Positions 1-8,921 of a DNA stretch of 64,000 bases are shown piece by piece (the first letter of the stretch is position 1; every line of letters begins with the position of its first letter). The stretch lies in the NCBI GenBank assembly GCA_000383715.1, contig KB912001.1:1-64000 (forward strand), read 5' to 3'. Position numbers and translations under genes: made by a program. This stretch comes from Verrucomicrobia bacterium SCGC AAA164-E04 (GTDB lineage: Bacteria; Verrucomicrobiota; Verrucomicrobiia; Limisphaerales; AAA164-E04). A model generated the notes under the pieces. The model saw nothing but the letters and a program-made list of their open reading frames with translations. It ran no database searches and was not told the origin of the DNA.

Positions 1-95
1 TGATGCATGGATTCCTGGAGTTTCAATCCGGGAGTAATGACAACCAATGGACTCTTCGGATGTGCAGTTTTGAAACAGGCAGCCATGAAAGGCCA
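1..95. repeat. Inverted repeat arm, exact copy of 11636-11730
   Basis: All 95 bases are the reverse complement of 11636-11730, checked block by block without a mismatch. The match starts at the window edge, so its true length is unknown and it may extend through the whole mfd gene. At the inner end it stops sharply: position 96 no longer matches 11635. Confidence 0.95.
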
Positions 96-200
96 GCTTG
101 ACGATGGCGCAGGTGTCCATCGGATAAAGGGCCGTTGGCCTGAAGAATGCACCATTTCCTTCCACCATGAAGTGTCTTTCCAGTGACTCCATGGCTGCAT
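1..200 (-). CDS. mfd: Mfd transcription-repair coupling factor, N-terminal part (partial, leaves left edge)
   Basis: Reading the minus strand from the ATG at 198-200 gives an open frame to the edge that begins MQPWSHWKDTSWWKEM and continues through SSSWPFMAACF into SPLVVITPGLKLQE. This matches the usual start of Mfd domain D1a, where a short helical lead precedes the strand that opens the UvrB-like fold. From the equivalent of Met-39 onward the DNA is identical, in inverted orientation, to the start of the mfd at 11645 (95 bp, up to the window edge). Only this copy carries the first 38 codons, so it looks like the authentic 5' end. Whether the rest of the gene is present to the left cannot be seen. 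The match to the family start and the long open frame make the call fairly firm. Confidence 0.75.
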   Translation of the reverse strand, partial: MQPWSHWKDTSWWKEMVHSSGQRPFIRWTPAPSSSWPFMAACFKTAHPKSPLVVITPGLKLQESMH

Positions 201-758
201 GGATGAATGCGTTGATTTATTATTTTTGTTGTTCACTTTCGAAACCAAATCCCTCTTGCTCGTCGGATTGTTCCTCTTTCCAAATCTATTCTCATACCAC
301 TATCGGTGGTCTTCCTTATGAAATGCTGGGTAAGGTCATCGTTTTTGATAAGTCGGGTTTGTTGATGGCCGGCGTTGTGATTTGCCAACCTTGATTTTTC
401 AGGTAAGGAGACAAATCCATGAATCTCATGCAACTGCTTAAAGACTGGCAGCAAAATGTAGACAAAGACCTTTTCAAAATAACCGACATCGGTGTGAAAT
501 CCATCGAAAACATTCCTCAGTGTTTTTACGTTTCCATTATTATGCACAGGTGCCAGAGCCTTCAACCATACGTGTTCGTCTTTTGCGCGTCTAGCTTCCT
601 GACCAAAATCAACCATCTCTGCGAATTTTATCACACAGGCGAGTCAGGAAGTATGAAAAATCCAGTTTGGAGTGAATACCGTTATTTGTGTTCTTGTGGC
701 ATCGGTCATTGAGGTTCTCAGCGAACCTCAATGATTGAAATAATTGCATTGCAGATGG
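201..758. other. Gap upstream of mfd without a clear gene
   Basis: No recognised gene. A 97-codon plus-strand frame at 419-712 has a good ribosome-binding sequence (TAAGGAG at 404-410, 8 bases before the ATG). A 133-codon minus-strand frame (233-634) overlaps it on the opposite strand. Neither resembles a known family, and both cannot be typical genes. The promoter for the minus-strand mfd start at 200 should lie in the first part of this gap. Confidence 0.4.
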
Positions 759-1832
759 TTATTCCAGAAAATCTGAAATTTTAGCTACCCAGATTTGCCC
801 CTGACAGGTGAAACTGAAATGAGTCCCGGATGGATTGAGCTTCACATGTCCAATGTTTTTCATTTCGATATCAGGGTCAAGAATTGCGGATGTTTTTGTC
901 TCGAAATTCCATAGTTCGAGCGTCCGTAGGGTTGATCTGATTCTAAAATAAGGGAAAACCCCTGTCCTTTGAATGCGTCCAAGTGAGGATCTTTCATATG
1001 CGATCAGCCATGCATTGCCATTCTGGCAGTGTGATACAGAAGTATTTTTGGTTACCAACATTTTCGGAACCATCAAATGCCGTTTGGATGCATCGTTCGC
1101 TGTCTGTTTGGCAAAGGATGTTACATGTAACGACAAGCTCTTTTCAGAACGTTTCATGATATATTCAAAGCACAGAACCCCGAGAGTGCCGTTTTTCATG
1201 AAGACATGAGGAGGACTTGGGAAAAAGGGGAACTTCAGCTTGTTCCAGCCTGAATAGGAGGCATTTGTCGAAAATAAATGTGGATCCAACGAAAATTGGG
1301 TTTCTTTGAATGTTGTCGATCGATCAACTTTCCAGGTGATCCATCCAGATTCATCAGGTAACCAGGTCAGATTCAATATGTTATTAACCCCTTTTTTCAG
1401 TTCAATGGTCTGCTCACTTTCCCATTCATGGAGAAACTGCCTTTGCTGCGTTTTATTACCCATGATAAGAGCGAGGTGTTTTCCTGAAGGCGATGACTTT
1501 ATCTCAAAATGATTTCCCCGCTCTTCATGGTCCTGGAGATGAGGAGACAGGGCTTCCATCAACGATTCGTGGCCGTCGTTTATATCCGTTTTCACACACA
1601 GAAAATCCCCTTGGTTTTTTTCTCGAAGGAAAAAGATTTCGTGATCAGATAGCCATCCATGATGCTTTGGTGCCTGGAGATCCATTTTAATCACTGGTTT
1701 GGCTAGTGCTGCCAGTGATTTTGGCCTGGATGTCTGAAGTCTAATGAATAAGTAGGCCGAAATGAAAATCAGAATGGCCATAGCCGAAACTCCGACAATC
1801 AAGGAGATCCGAGCGAAGGATTTGAATCTCAT
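759..1832 (-). CDS. Membrane-anchored beta-propeller-like protein
   Basis: The product is about 357 residues. It has one N-terminal membrane helix (ISLIVGVSAMAILIFISAYLF) and then a periplasmic part with recurring 'SPSGKHLALI', 'LPDESGWITW' and 'NPSGTHFSFTCQGQIWV' blades, the pattern of TolB/WD40-like propellers. I chose the start MRFKSF at 1832 because it overlaps the stop of the upstream PQQ gene as ATGA, suggesting translational coupling. A start four codons earlier (1844) is possible. It is the last gene of a minus-strand operon, MFS transporter - PQQ propeller - this gene. No enzyme motif is visible, so its role is unknown; a scaffold or sensor beside the PQQ protein is a guess. Confidence 0.6.
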   Translation of the reverse strand: MRFKSFARISLIVGVSAMAILIFISAYLFIRLQTSRPKSLAALAKPVIKMDLQAPKHHGWLSDHEIFFLREKNQGDFLCVKTDINDGHESLMEALSPHLQDHEERGNHFEIKSSPSGKHLALIMGNKTQQRQFLHEWESEQTIELKKGVNNILNLTWLPDESGWITWKVDRSTTFKETQFSLDPHLFSTNASYSGWNKLKFPFFPSPPHVFMKNGTLGVLCFEYIMKRSEKSLSLHVTSFAKQTANDASKRHLMVPKMLVTKNTSVSHCQNGNAWLIAYERSSLGRIQRTGVFPYFRIRSTLRTLELWNFETKTSAILDPDIEMKNIGHVKLNPSGTHFSFTCQGQIWVAKISDFLE

Positions 1833-3274
1833 TTTCCGAAGCAATAAAGCGTTTGGCTCGTCCTCATATACAGCCTGTTCTCAACGATCGCAGGTGTCGC
1901 CATGATTGTTTCTTCGAAATCAATTTGAAACATGATATTGAGTTCCGGATTACCTGCTTCGATAACGCTGACAACGCCTGATTGAGCCGCTACGAGAATT
2001 TGTTTTCCGGCTGCAACAGGGGATGCGTAATAGTCGCCTAAGGCCCCAAGTCTTTCTTCGCGATAGATAACTTCACCCGTCGTTGTGTTCATGCATGAAA
2101 TCATTCCTCCATTTTTAACGAGATAAACATGGCCTTGATAAGCGAGTGGTGAAGGAACGTAGGGAAGTCCGCGAGTTTGTTTCCATGACAAGGTTGGAGG
2201 GCTTTTGAGTGATGGGCCAGGTTTAAGAGCCAGAAGTGCATTTTCACTTTTTCTGAAGATATCCGACATTGTTTCCCACTCCTTTCGAACAATCTTTCCA
2301 TCCTTGTCCGCATCGATATAAGGGAAGTGCATGCGCGCAGGTCCTGTGGCTTCAGAGCGCGCAATAGATGCATCTTTGTTTTCATCGTTTTCAAGAAGTT
2401 CATCAAAATTGGGGATTCTTGAAACACCCGCTCCCATGGTCCACCCAGAGACGTATAGATGCTGATCATCAAACGCGGGGGATGCGACTGTTTCATTTGG
2501 CAAACCTCCAACCTCCCATGCGAGTTCCCCGTCGGAGATATGGTAGGCACACACGCGCAAGGTCCCGGAAGTGATGACAAGTTCGGGTTTTTCTGGAGGC
2601 CACGCTATGGGGGTGGAAAACCCTCGCCGAAAACCGGGCCTGGGTGTTTTCCAAACTTGTTTGCCGGTTGCCGCATCTACGCAGAGAAGGTAGGAGCTGA
2701 TATCCTGATCAACCTGTAAAAAGAGATGTTCTTCTGCCAGCACGGGGGAAGATGAAGCGCCGTGTTGGGTCACCGGGACAGGAAGAGGGAGTCTCCATTG
2801 CTCATTCCCTTCCAGATCGTAGGAGAGCAAGCCATAAGACCCAAAGTATACAAACACAGATCTGCCATCTGTCGTCGGTGTTGAATTGGCTGGTGTTCCA
2901 TTGCGGTGACCTCTTTCGATCTTCGTGGGCGGGATAGATTTTTTCCATAGTAGAGATCCATCATGTCGATTCAACGCCTGTGTAGTGAGTTGATCGGATT
3001 CGTAGGTGGTCAACAAAAGGAGATCTCCCCAGATGCTGGGGGAGGAATGGCCCGGGGCGATATTCTTTTTCCAAATAACGGAACTATCAGGTCCGAACGG
3101 GATCGGAAGCGAACTGCTTGGAGCTCGGCCTTGACCATGTGGTCCCCTAAATTGAGGCCAATGGGCACTCTCGGACTGGAGAGCCATAACAGACTGAAAC
3201 AGCAATGCAGACCACAAATACGATACCATTAACCAATTCGAAGGAACACGATGAATGGTATTTCTACAGGGCAT
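1829..3274 (-). CDS. PQQ-repeat beta-propeller protein with an EF-hand insert
   Basis: Secreted protein of 481 residues. An N-terminal hydrophobic signal (LMVSYLWSALLFQSVMA) is followed by 'WPQFRGPHGQGRA', the usual opening of the PQQ-like outer-membrane assembly/propeller proteins common in Planctomycetota and Verrucomicrobiota. Blade motifs follow: DAATGKQVWKT, SDGELAWEV, SSSPVLAEEHLFL, SPVAAGKQILVAA. A calcium-binding EF-hand-like loop (DADKDGKIVRKEW) is inserted near residues 320-340, between blades. The ligands for a true quinoprotein dehydrogenase are not evident, so this is more likely a structural or BamB-like member than a PQQ enzyme. The gap to the upstream MFS gene is 12 bases and the 3' end overlaps the next gene by 4. 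An alternative start at the internal Met (3229) would sit right at the signal peptide. Confidence 0.8.
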   Translation of the reverse strand: MPCRNTIHRVPSNWLMVSYLWSALLFQSVMALQSESAHWPQFRGPHGQGRAPSSSLPIPFGPDSSVIWKKNIAPGHSSPSIWGDLLLLTTYESDQLTTQALNRHDGSLLWKKSIPPTKIERGHRNGTPANSTPTTDGRSVFVYFGSYGLLSYDLEGNEQWRLPLPVPVTQHGASSSPVLAEEHLFLQVDQDISSYLLCVDAATGKQVWKTPRPGFRRGFSTPIAWPPEKPELVITSGTLRVCAYHISDGELAWEVGGLPNETVASPAFDDQHLYVSGWTMGAGVSRIPNFDELLENDENKDASIARSEATGPARMHFPYIDADKDGKIVRKEWETMSDIFRKSENALLALKPGPSLKSPPTLSWKQTRGLPYVPSPLAYQGHVYLVKNGGMISCMNTTTGEVIYREERLGALGDYYASPVAAGKQILVAAQSGVVSVIEAGNPELNIMFQIDFEETIMATPAIVENRLYMRTSQTLYCFGK

Positions 3275-3286
3275 GCTTGAATTATT

Positions 3287-4525
3287 TTACGGAGCAGTTT
3301 TTGTGTCTGCCGTCGTGTTGGCTCCACCTTTACCATCTTTTGTTTGTCCCAGGATTTTTGGCAGGTAAATCCCAGCGATCACACCTGCCACCAAGGCGAC
3401 AGCTCCAAACACCCAGTAGGGAAGGGGGGTATGCATACCATACAAAGTCAGGGCGACTGGAGGCCCGATGATACGCGCCATGGCAGATGCTCCTTGAGAG
3501 ACACCTAGATTGGTTCCCTGTTCATTGTCTGGCGAAACCATGGAAATAAGACCAGTTAAAGGCGCACGATTGATACCTGAGAAAATAGCATAAACCGTTA
3601 GTGAAACCAGAATCCAAACGACATTCTGTTTCAGTGGAATCATGAAGAAGCTCAGAGTCAGGCCGAAAAAACTCGCAAAGATCAAGGGTTTCTCGCCGAA
3701 CCGATTGACCAGTTTACCGATAGCTCCTCCCTGCACGCCTGCCGCAATAAATCCGGAATAGGCCAGGAAGTAGTAACATTGAGAAAGCTCATACCCAAAA
3801 TAACTACTGATCAGCAGAGGCAAGGTACTTTCGAAACATGTGAAACAAAGTGTGGCCAAGAAAACAAGCAGGACAAGCAATCTCAACTTGGGTTGACCCA
3901 AAGTATGCATCCACTGCTGAAATTGAGCACGTTTGACTGCGGGTTTGGCATCCTTGCTTTTACTTTCCGTAAGTATGAAGCAGGCTGCGATAAAGTTAAT
4001 CAGGCAGATGCCCGCTGCGACCCAGCCTGGACCGGATATCCCCAGAAATGCTGCGCTCAATCCTCCAATGATCGGGCCGAAGACAAAGCCCATACCAAAA
4101 CCAAGTCCGATGACAAGCCCCACACCTCGAGATCGTTTTTCAGGTGGCGTGATGTCAGCAACATACGCAGATGCAACAGAGAGGTTTGCACCGAACACGC
4201 CTGCCAACATTCTCGAAACGAGTAGTATGATCAAGCCATAGGTCCCGGTTTGAAGACTTGCATAACCAAAAACGGCATACGAAATCGTCGAGCCGGCCGT
4301 ACTCAACAAAATGATGGGGCGGCGTCCTATTCTATCCGAAAGCTTGCCCCATACCGGTGCAAAGAAAAACTGCATCAGGTTGTAGGAAGCAATGATGCAC
4401 CCGATCATGAATCCGGAAGCTTTGAACTGTTCTGCATAAATGGGGAGTAATGGCAGAACGATGCCAAAACCCACCAGGTCCACGAAAACAATCAGAAAGA
4501 TGATTAGCAATGTTGGTTTTTTCAT
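3287..4525 (-). CDS. MFS transporter (TetA/multidrug type, DHA family)
   Basis: Twelve-helix major facilitator of 412 residues in the inner membrane. The start MKKPTLLIIFLIVF at 4525 is preferred over the longer frame from 4615 because the extra 30 residues are not membrane-like. Helix 1 carries VDLVGFGIVLPLLPIY, typical of TetA/Bcr-type drug:H+ antiporters. The loop 2-3 signature is GKLSDRIGRRP, and helix 5 holds GLGFGMGFVFGPIIGG (antiporter motif C). The substrate cannot be told. It heads the operon with the PQQ and propeller genes, which is unusual company for a drug pump and might point to export of a metabolite. Confidence 0.85.
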   Translation of the reverse strand: MKKPTLLIIFLIVFVDLVGFGIVLPLLPIYAEQFKASGFMIGCIIASYNLMQFFFAPVWGKLSDRIGRRPIILLSTAGSTISYAVFGYASLQTGTYGLIILLVSRMLAGVFGANLSVASAYVADITPPEKRSRGVGLVIGLGFGMGFVFGPIIGGLSAAFLGISGPGWVAAGICLINFIAACFILTESKSKDAKPAVKRAQFQQWMHTLGQPKLRLLVLLVFLATLCFTCFESTLPLLISSYFGYELSQCYYFLAYSGFIAAGVQGGAIGKLVNRFGEKPLIFASFFGLTLSFFMIPLKQNVVWILVSLTVYAIFSGINRAPLTGLISMVSPDNEQGTNLGVSQGASAMARIIGPPVALTLYGMHTPLPYWVFGAVALVAGVIAGIYLPKILGQTKDGKGGANTTADTKTAP

Positions 4526-4920
4526 TCGGATTTCCAATGATTTGGCGCAAAAGGTAACCGCTAGCCTATAGAGGGTCAAAGGAGAAAATTTTAAAAAGAA
4601 TGGAATGATACACACGTTGACTCATTCTCTCAAAGAATTCGCGGGGGTGGTATTTGCAAGTTTTCATTGGGACATTGAAGAGGAGTCGATTTGTTGGGTC
4701 ATTACATGCCTTTCCTCCCAGGGAAATCGGACCATCTCCGATCTGCGCTGTGCCTATCGTAAAGGTGGCTGATACATAAAGTTTCCAAGATGAACTACCT
4801 CCATTCGAGCCCAGTCAGAGTACGCGCGGAGGCTCCGCAACTGCCCTCCTGAGCCAAGGTTTCGATTTGACTGCGTGCGGTGATTCGGTTCGAATAGCAT
4901 GTAGATCAACACGAAAGCTT
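4526..4920. other. Intergenic region between divergent MFS and isomerase genes, with a short ORF
   Basis: This holds promoters for both divergent genes. A 55-codon plus-strand frame runs from the ATG at 4605 to TGA at 4770-4772. It ends in residues (ISDLRCAYRKGG) encoded by the 70-bp repeat described separately. A purine-rich AAAGGAG (4579-4585) lies about 19 bases before that ATG, too far for a normal ribosome-binding site. The frame matches nothing I know. The rest, including a GC-rich stretch at 4822-4860, shows no clear gene. Confidence 0.4.
4700..4769. repeat. 70-bp direct repeat, copy 1
   Basis: Identical over 70 bases to 11570-11639, in the same orientation. It contains a small inverted repeat, ATCGGA-CCATC-TCCGAT (4727-4743). 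Both copies lie in front of a plus-strand gene: the isomerase here, mfd at the other copy. Confidence 0.95.
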
Positions 4921-5802
4921 ATGATAAATCAAAAACTCTCCCGTCGTGGTGCATTGAAGTCTCTGACCGCAACTGGCATGGCAGTCGCCGCAAGCTCAAA
5001 TATTGCGTCGCAACTGGAAGCTGCCAACATCAAGCCAGTCAAACTCAAAGGCAATGTGAATCATTCCGTTTGTAAATGGTGTTACTCCAAATTCAGTTTG
5101 GAAGAGCTTGCAGAAGCGGCTTCAGAGTTTGGCATGCATTCCATTGACCTACTCACACCCGATCAGTTTCCGATCATTAAAAAATACGGTCTCGCCTGCG
5201 CGATGTCCAACGGTCCGGGAGGTATCACCAAAGGTTTTAACAGGATTGAGCATCATGCCCAACTGATCGAAGGTTTTGAACGCATGATTCCTCAAGTTGC
5301 CGCGGCAGGATTCCCCAATATTATTTGTTTTTCCGGTAATCGTGATGGATTGGACGATGATGAGGGTCTTGAAAACTGTGCCATTGGACTTGAGAAAGTC
5401 ATGAAGACTGCTGAAAAATTCAAGGTAACCGTCTGCATGGAATTGTTGAACAGCAAAGTCGACCACAAGGATTATCAGTGTGACCACACCGAGTGGGGGG
5501 TGGCATTGGCGAAACGCATTGGTTCTGACAAATTTAAATTGCTTTATGATATCTATCATATGCAGATCATGGAAGGGGATGTGATCCGGAATATCCGCGA
5601 GTTTCATCCTTACATTGGACATTATCACACTGGCGGTAATCCCGGGCGTAACGAAATCGACGAGACTCAGGAACTCAACTACCCGGCCATTTGTAAGGCC
5701 ATTGTCGAAACAGGTTTCAGTGGATACATTGCGCAGGAGTTCATTCCTGTAAGGCATCCGCTGGGAAGCTTGTATGAAGCCGTACGCACTTGCGATGTCT
5801 GA
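4921..5802 (+). CDS. Tat-exported hydroxypyruvate isomerase-like TIM-barrel protein
   Basis: Product of 293 residues. The start at 4921 (MINQKLSRRGALKSL) is chosen because it places a twin-arginine signal (SRRGALKS) at the N-terminus. The mature part is a xylose-isomerase-like TIM barrel of the Hyi family: NHSVCKWCYSKFSLEELAE opens the barrel, and CMELLNSK, LLYDIYHMQIMEGD, GHYHTGGNPGRNE and YIAQEFIP carry the Glu, Asp, His and Glu residues expected as metal ligands and catalytic pair. Family members isomerise hydroxypyruvate/tartronate semialdehyde or related keto sugars. Export of such an enzyme is a recurring feature in Planctomycetota and Verrucomicrobiota. The gene overlaps the next by 8 bases. 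The exact substrate is not known. Confidence 0.85.
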   Translation: MINQKLSRRGALKSLTATGMAVAASSNIASQLEAANIKPVKLKGNVNHSVCKWCYSKFSLEELAEAASEFGMHSIDLLTPDQFPIIKKYGLACAMSNGPGGITKGFNRIEHHAQLIEGFERMIPQVAAAGFPNIICFSGNRDGLDDDEGLENCAIGLEKVMKTAEKFKVTVCMELLNSKVDHKDYQCDHTEWGVALAKRIGSDKFKLLYDIYHMQIMEGDVIRNIREFHPYIGHYHTGGNPGRNEIDETQELNYPAICKAIVETGFSGYIAQEFIPVRHPLGSLYEAVRTCDV

Positions 5803-6910
5803 GGGTTTCAGGAGATCGATACAATCCAGATTCAAAGGCTGGATACTCTCAACGGTATTCATCTGCCTGTTGGGGGTGTCCTTTCTCTTATACAACGCTG
5901 AACCCAGATACGGAGGGCGGCGGATATCAACGTGGATGACGCTTTACACAGAGGGTCTTTCCCTGAATCGTGCTCAATCAGCCATTTATGCCATGGGTGC
6001 AGATGCGGTTCCGCATTTGGCCGCTCGTCTGAAAGTTCGTAATGATCTCCTCGCCCGAATATATGAAAGGAGTCCAGTTGTTTCCGGGCTGATGGATCGT
6101 CTATTTCAAGGCGGTCAAAGATTTCGTAGCGTTCACCCTCAGGCAATGGTTGCTGAAGACCTGCTGATAAATGCTCCCAAGGATTGGGATTCAAGGATTG
6201 AGGAATCCATGATTGATATGCTGTCTCAGGGGAATAGCACAGACCAGATCACTGCGTTCAGGGTGCTTCATGCATTTAATCCAGATCCCAAGCGGCTCCT
6301 TCCTCTCTTGAGACTTATCCTTCAAAAACAACAGCTGGAAACCTCAAAGGCGGCGCTTGAGTTTATTCGCAGAAAGAAAATAGACGCCAAACCCTTGGAA
6401 GATGAAGTGATTGCCCTTTTTCAACACAAAGACCCAACTCTGCAAGACAAAGCCTTGATTATTGCCAGCTTTTCGAAATTGGATGTCGGAAAATCCATGC
6501 CATTCTTGAAACCCCTTTTGGATAGTATGCCGGGCAGCCACAAAAAACGCATGGCCATGCAACTTCTGTCCAGTACCGCACTGCCTGTTCCTGAGCATAT
6601 TTCATATTTGGAAACTGGATTGGATGACCCTTCGGACGAAGTTCGCAGGTATGCCGTTCTAGGTCTGGGAGGCTTAGGTCATGATGCACTCGATAGTCTG
6701 GAGGCGATGCTTAAGCTCCTCAGTGATGAAGATTTTGGTGTTCGCATGACAGCGGCAGACGCCATTGGTGATGTGGGGCCTGGCGCCATCAAGGCCATTC
6801 CTGAGCTGATTCGGACTTTGAACAATGATTTTTCAGGTGTCGGTCAGCATTGTCGTCGTGCCATCGAAAAAATAGACCCTGAGCAGGCAAAAAACATCAT
6901 GATTCGCTGA
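5795..6910 (+). CDS. Membrane-anchored HEAT-repeat protein
   Basis: The start at 5795 overlaps the isomerase stop by 8 bases; a start at 5774 is also open. The product is about 371 residues. It has an N-terminal membrane segment (ILSTVFICLLGVSFLLY), the usual RYGGRRISTWM motif after the helix, and then paired helices of HEAT type: DPSDEVRRYAVLGLGGLG, DEDFGVRMTAADAIGDVG and GAIKAIPELIRTL. Such proteins act as periplasmic scaffolds. No catalytic residues are seen. It is co-transcribed with the isomerase. Confidence 0.75.
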   Translation: MSEGFRRSIQSRFKGWILSTVFICLLGVSFLLYNAEPRYGGRRISTWMTLYTEGLSLNRAQSAIYAMGADAVPHLAARLKVRNDLLARIYERSPVVSGLMDRLFQGGQRFRSVHPQAMVAEDLLINAPKDWDSRIEESMIDMLSQGNSTDQITAFRVLHAFNPDPKRLLPLLRLILQKQQLETSKAALEFIRRKKIDAKPLEDEVIALFQHKDPTLQDKALIIASFSKLDVGKSMPFLKPLLDSMPGSHKKRMAMQLLSSTALPVPEHISYLETGLDDPSDEVRRYAVLGLGGLGHDALDSLEAMLKLLSDEDFGVRMTAADAIGDVGPGAIKAIPELIRTLNNDFSGVGQHCRRAIEKIDPEQAKNIMIR

Positions 6911-6928
6911 AAACTTGAATGTCCCCTC

Positions 6929-6957
6929 TTGACGAAATGAAAAAGTACACTTTACTT
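6929..6957 (+). promoter_or_regulatory. Possible sigma-70 promoter of htpG, giving a near-leaderless transcript
   Basis: TTGACG (6929-6934) and a TTTACT/TTACTT hexamer 16-17 bases later (6951-6957) resemble -35 and -10 boxes. Transcription would begin within a few bases of the htpG ATG at 6966, which has no Shine-Dalgarno sequence before it. No CIRCE element is visible. Confidence 0.3.
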
Positions 6958-6965
6958 CATCACTC

Positions 6966-8816
6966 ATGAGTCAAAAAACGGAAAAACATGAATTTCAGGC
7001 GGAAATCCAGCAATTGTTGGATATTGTTATTCATTCCCTGTACACGGATAAGGAAATCTTTATTCGAGAATTGATCTCCAATGCATCGGATGCCTGTGAG
7101 AAATTACGATTTCACCAGACATCAGGCAAATCAATCCACGAGCCTGATGTCGAATTAAAGATCAGCATTGCGACCGACGACAATGCCAATACCATTACCA
7201 TTACAGACACGGGTATTGGGATGACTCGTGATGAGTTGGTAGAGAATCTGGGAACGATTGCGCACTCTGGATCCAAAGCATTCCTCAAGCAGATAGCCGA
7301 AGGAAAGGAGAAACCCAATGCCAACTTGATCGGTCAATTTGGTGTAGGTTTTTACTCTGCATTCATGGTAGCAGAGGAAGTCAAAGTGTACACGCGGTCC
7401 TTTGATGGGGATAAACTAGGGCATACATGGATTTCAAAGGGGGCGGGAACATACGAGATCGAAGAAACGCCGGATTGCCCTCGAGGAACCAAAATATTCA
7501 TCAAGCTCAAAGAGGATGATAAAGATTTCGCTCAAAAAACCCGTGTGGAATCCATCATCAAACAATATTCCAACTTTGTTACCTTTCCCATCGAATTGAA
7601 CGGTGAAGTGGTTAACAAGGTCAGTGCTATCTGGACCCGTAGCAAGAGCGAGGTCAAAGAGGAGGAATACAAGGAGTTTTACCATTATATTGGGCATGAT
7701 CATGAAGACCCGTTGACACGACTTCATTTTTCCGCTGATGCACCACTGGCGATTCAATCACTCGTTTATGTGCCGGCCAAGAACATGGAGAATCTGGGGA
7801 TCTCCCGAAGTGAGAGCGAAGTCCACCTTTACTGCCGAAAAGTTTTAATTCAATCCAAAGCTGAAGGACTTTTCCCTGAATGGCTTCGATTCCTGAAAGG
7901 TGTTGTGGACAGTGAAGACCTGCCATTGAACATTTCTCGCGAAACGATGCAGGACAGTGCATTGATGCAGAAACTCAACAAAGTGTTGACCACGCGCTTC
8001 CTCAAGCACCTTGATGAATTGAGCCGTAAAGATTCTGAAAGTTTTTATAAGATTTACGATCAATATCACAAATTCCTCAAGGAAGGTGTCGCTACAGACT
8101 TCACGCATCGCGATAATCTTGCGAAACTGTTGCGATTCGAATCCAGCACTCAGGATAAAGACACGAGGACATCGCTCAAAGAATATATTGAACGCATGCC
8201 TGAAGATCAGAATGAGATTTACTTTCTTCTTGCTTCAGGGCGTGATGCTGCTGAACAGAGTCCTTATCTTGAAGTGTTCAAGGCCAAGAAATATGAAGTG
8301 CTTTTCCTTTATGATCCTATCGATGAAGTAGTGATGGATCACTTGGGGCAATTTGAAGAAAAAAGCCTTACCTCAGCCGAAAAAGCTGATCTCAAGATCG
8401 AGGATGAAGATAAGAAGGCCGAGCAACTTTCAGATGAAGATGCCGAAGCTCTGGCCAAATGGGCCAAGGATAAATTAGGTGACAAAGTGGAATCTGTTCG
8501 CATTTCAACTCGACTTGTCAACAGTCCTGCTGTTGTGCTTGATAGCGACAAAACAATGACTGCCGGGATGCGTCGTATGATGAAATCGATGAATCAGGAC
8601 CTGGGACCGGTGAAGGTTGATATGGAACTCAACCCTCGGCATGCGATTGTATCTCAGCTCCATGCCATGAAATCGTCGAATGAAATCCTTGCTACCAAAG
8701 TCGCCGAGCAACTATACGATAACGCCCGACTGGCTGCTGGTATGGTGGAAGATCCCAAGACCATGGTCAATCAGTTGAACCAATTGCTGGAACAGGTTCT
8801 CACCGCCAGCAAATGA
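6966..8816 (+). CDS. htpG: Chaperone protein HtpG (Hsp90)
   Basis: Product of 616 residues, the usual length for bacterial Hsp90, a cytoplasmic ATP-dependent chaperone dimer. The GHKL ATPase domain is complete: RELISNASDACEKLRF (ATP-binding Asn and catalytic Glu), DTGIGMT, GTIAHSGSK and GQFGVGFYSAFM (lid and phosphate contacts). The middle domain has the conserved NISRETMQ and the C-terminal dimerisation part closes the chain. The segment around residues 470-500 is very acidic (KADLKIEDEDKKAEQLSDEDAEAL). It stands alone between the HEAT gene and a convergent cyclophilin, with a shared terminator downstream. Confidence 0.97.
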   Translation: MSQKTEKHEFQAEIQQLLDIVIHSLYTDKEIFIRELISNASDACEKLRFHQTSGKSIHEPDVELKISIATDDNANTITITDTGIGMTRDELVENLGTIAHSGSKAFLKQIAEGKEKPNANLIGQFGVGFYSAFMVAEEVKVYTRSFDGDKLGHTWISKGAGTYEIEETPDCPRGTKIFIKLKEDDKDFAQKTRVESIIKQYSNFVTFPIELNGEVVNKVSAIWTRSKSEVKEEEYKEFYHYIGHDHEDPLTRLHFSADAPLAIQSLVYVPAKNMENLGISRSESEVHLYCRKVLIQSKAEGLFPEWLRFLKGVVDSEDLPLNISRETMQDSALMQKLNKVLTTRFLKHLDELSRKDSESFYKIYDQYHKFLKEGVATDFTHRDNLAKLLRFESSTQDKDTRTSLKEYIERMPEDQNEIYFLLASGRDAAEQSPYLEVFKAKKYEVLFLYDPIDEVVMDHLGQFEEKSLTSAEKADLKIEDEDKKAEQLSDEDAEALAKWAKDKLGDKVESVRISTRLVNSPAVVLDSDKTMTAGMRRMMKSMNQDLGPVKVDMELNPRHAIVSQLHAMKSSNEILATKVAEQLYDNARLAAGMVEDPKTMVNQLNQLLEQVLTASK

Positions 8817-8867
8817 CACGATCAGGCAAGTACTTCTGAAACTGTTCTGCTGTTCAATCTTGCTTCA

Positions 8868-8908
8868 TAAAAAAAGCCCCTGTGCCAATCAAGGCTCAGG
8901 GGCTTTTT
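8868..8908. terminator. Bidirectional rho-independent terminator between htpG and the cyclophilin gene
   Basis: The stem AGCCCCTG (8875-8882) pairs with CAGGGGCT (8897-8904). It is preceded by a run of A and followed by a run of T, so it works on both strands for the two convergent genes. Confidence 0.85.
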
Positions 8909-8921
8909 CTTCATTTGAAAA

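Noticed and set aside
419-712. 97-codon plus-strand ORF with a good ribosome-binding sequence
   Set aside because: It has no recognisable family, overlaps an opposite 133-codon frame, and has an unusual Cys/Phe-rich composition. It is kept only as a note in the gap entry.
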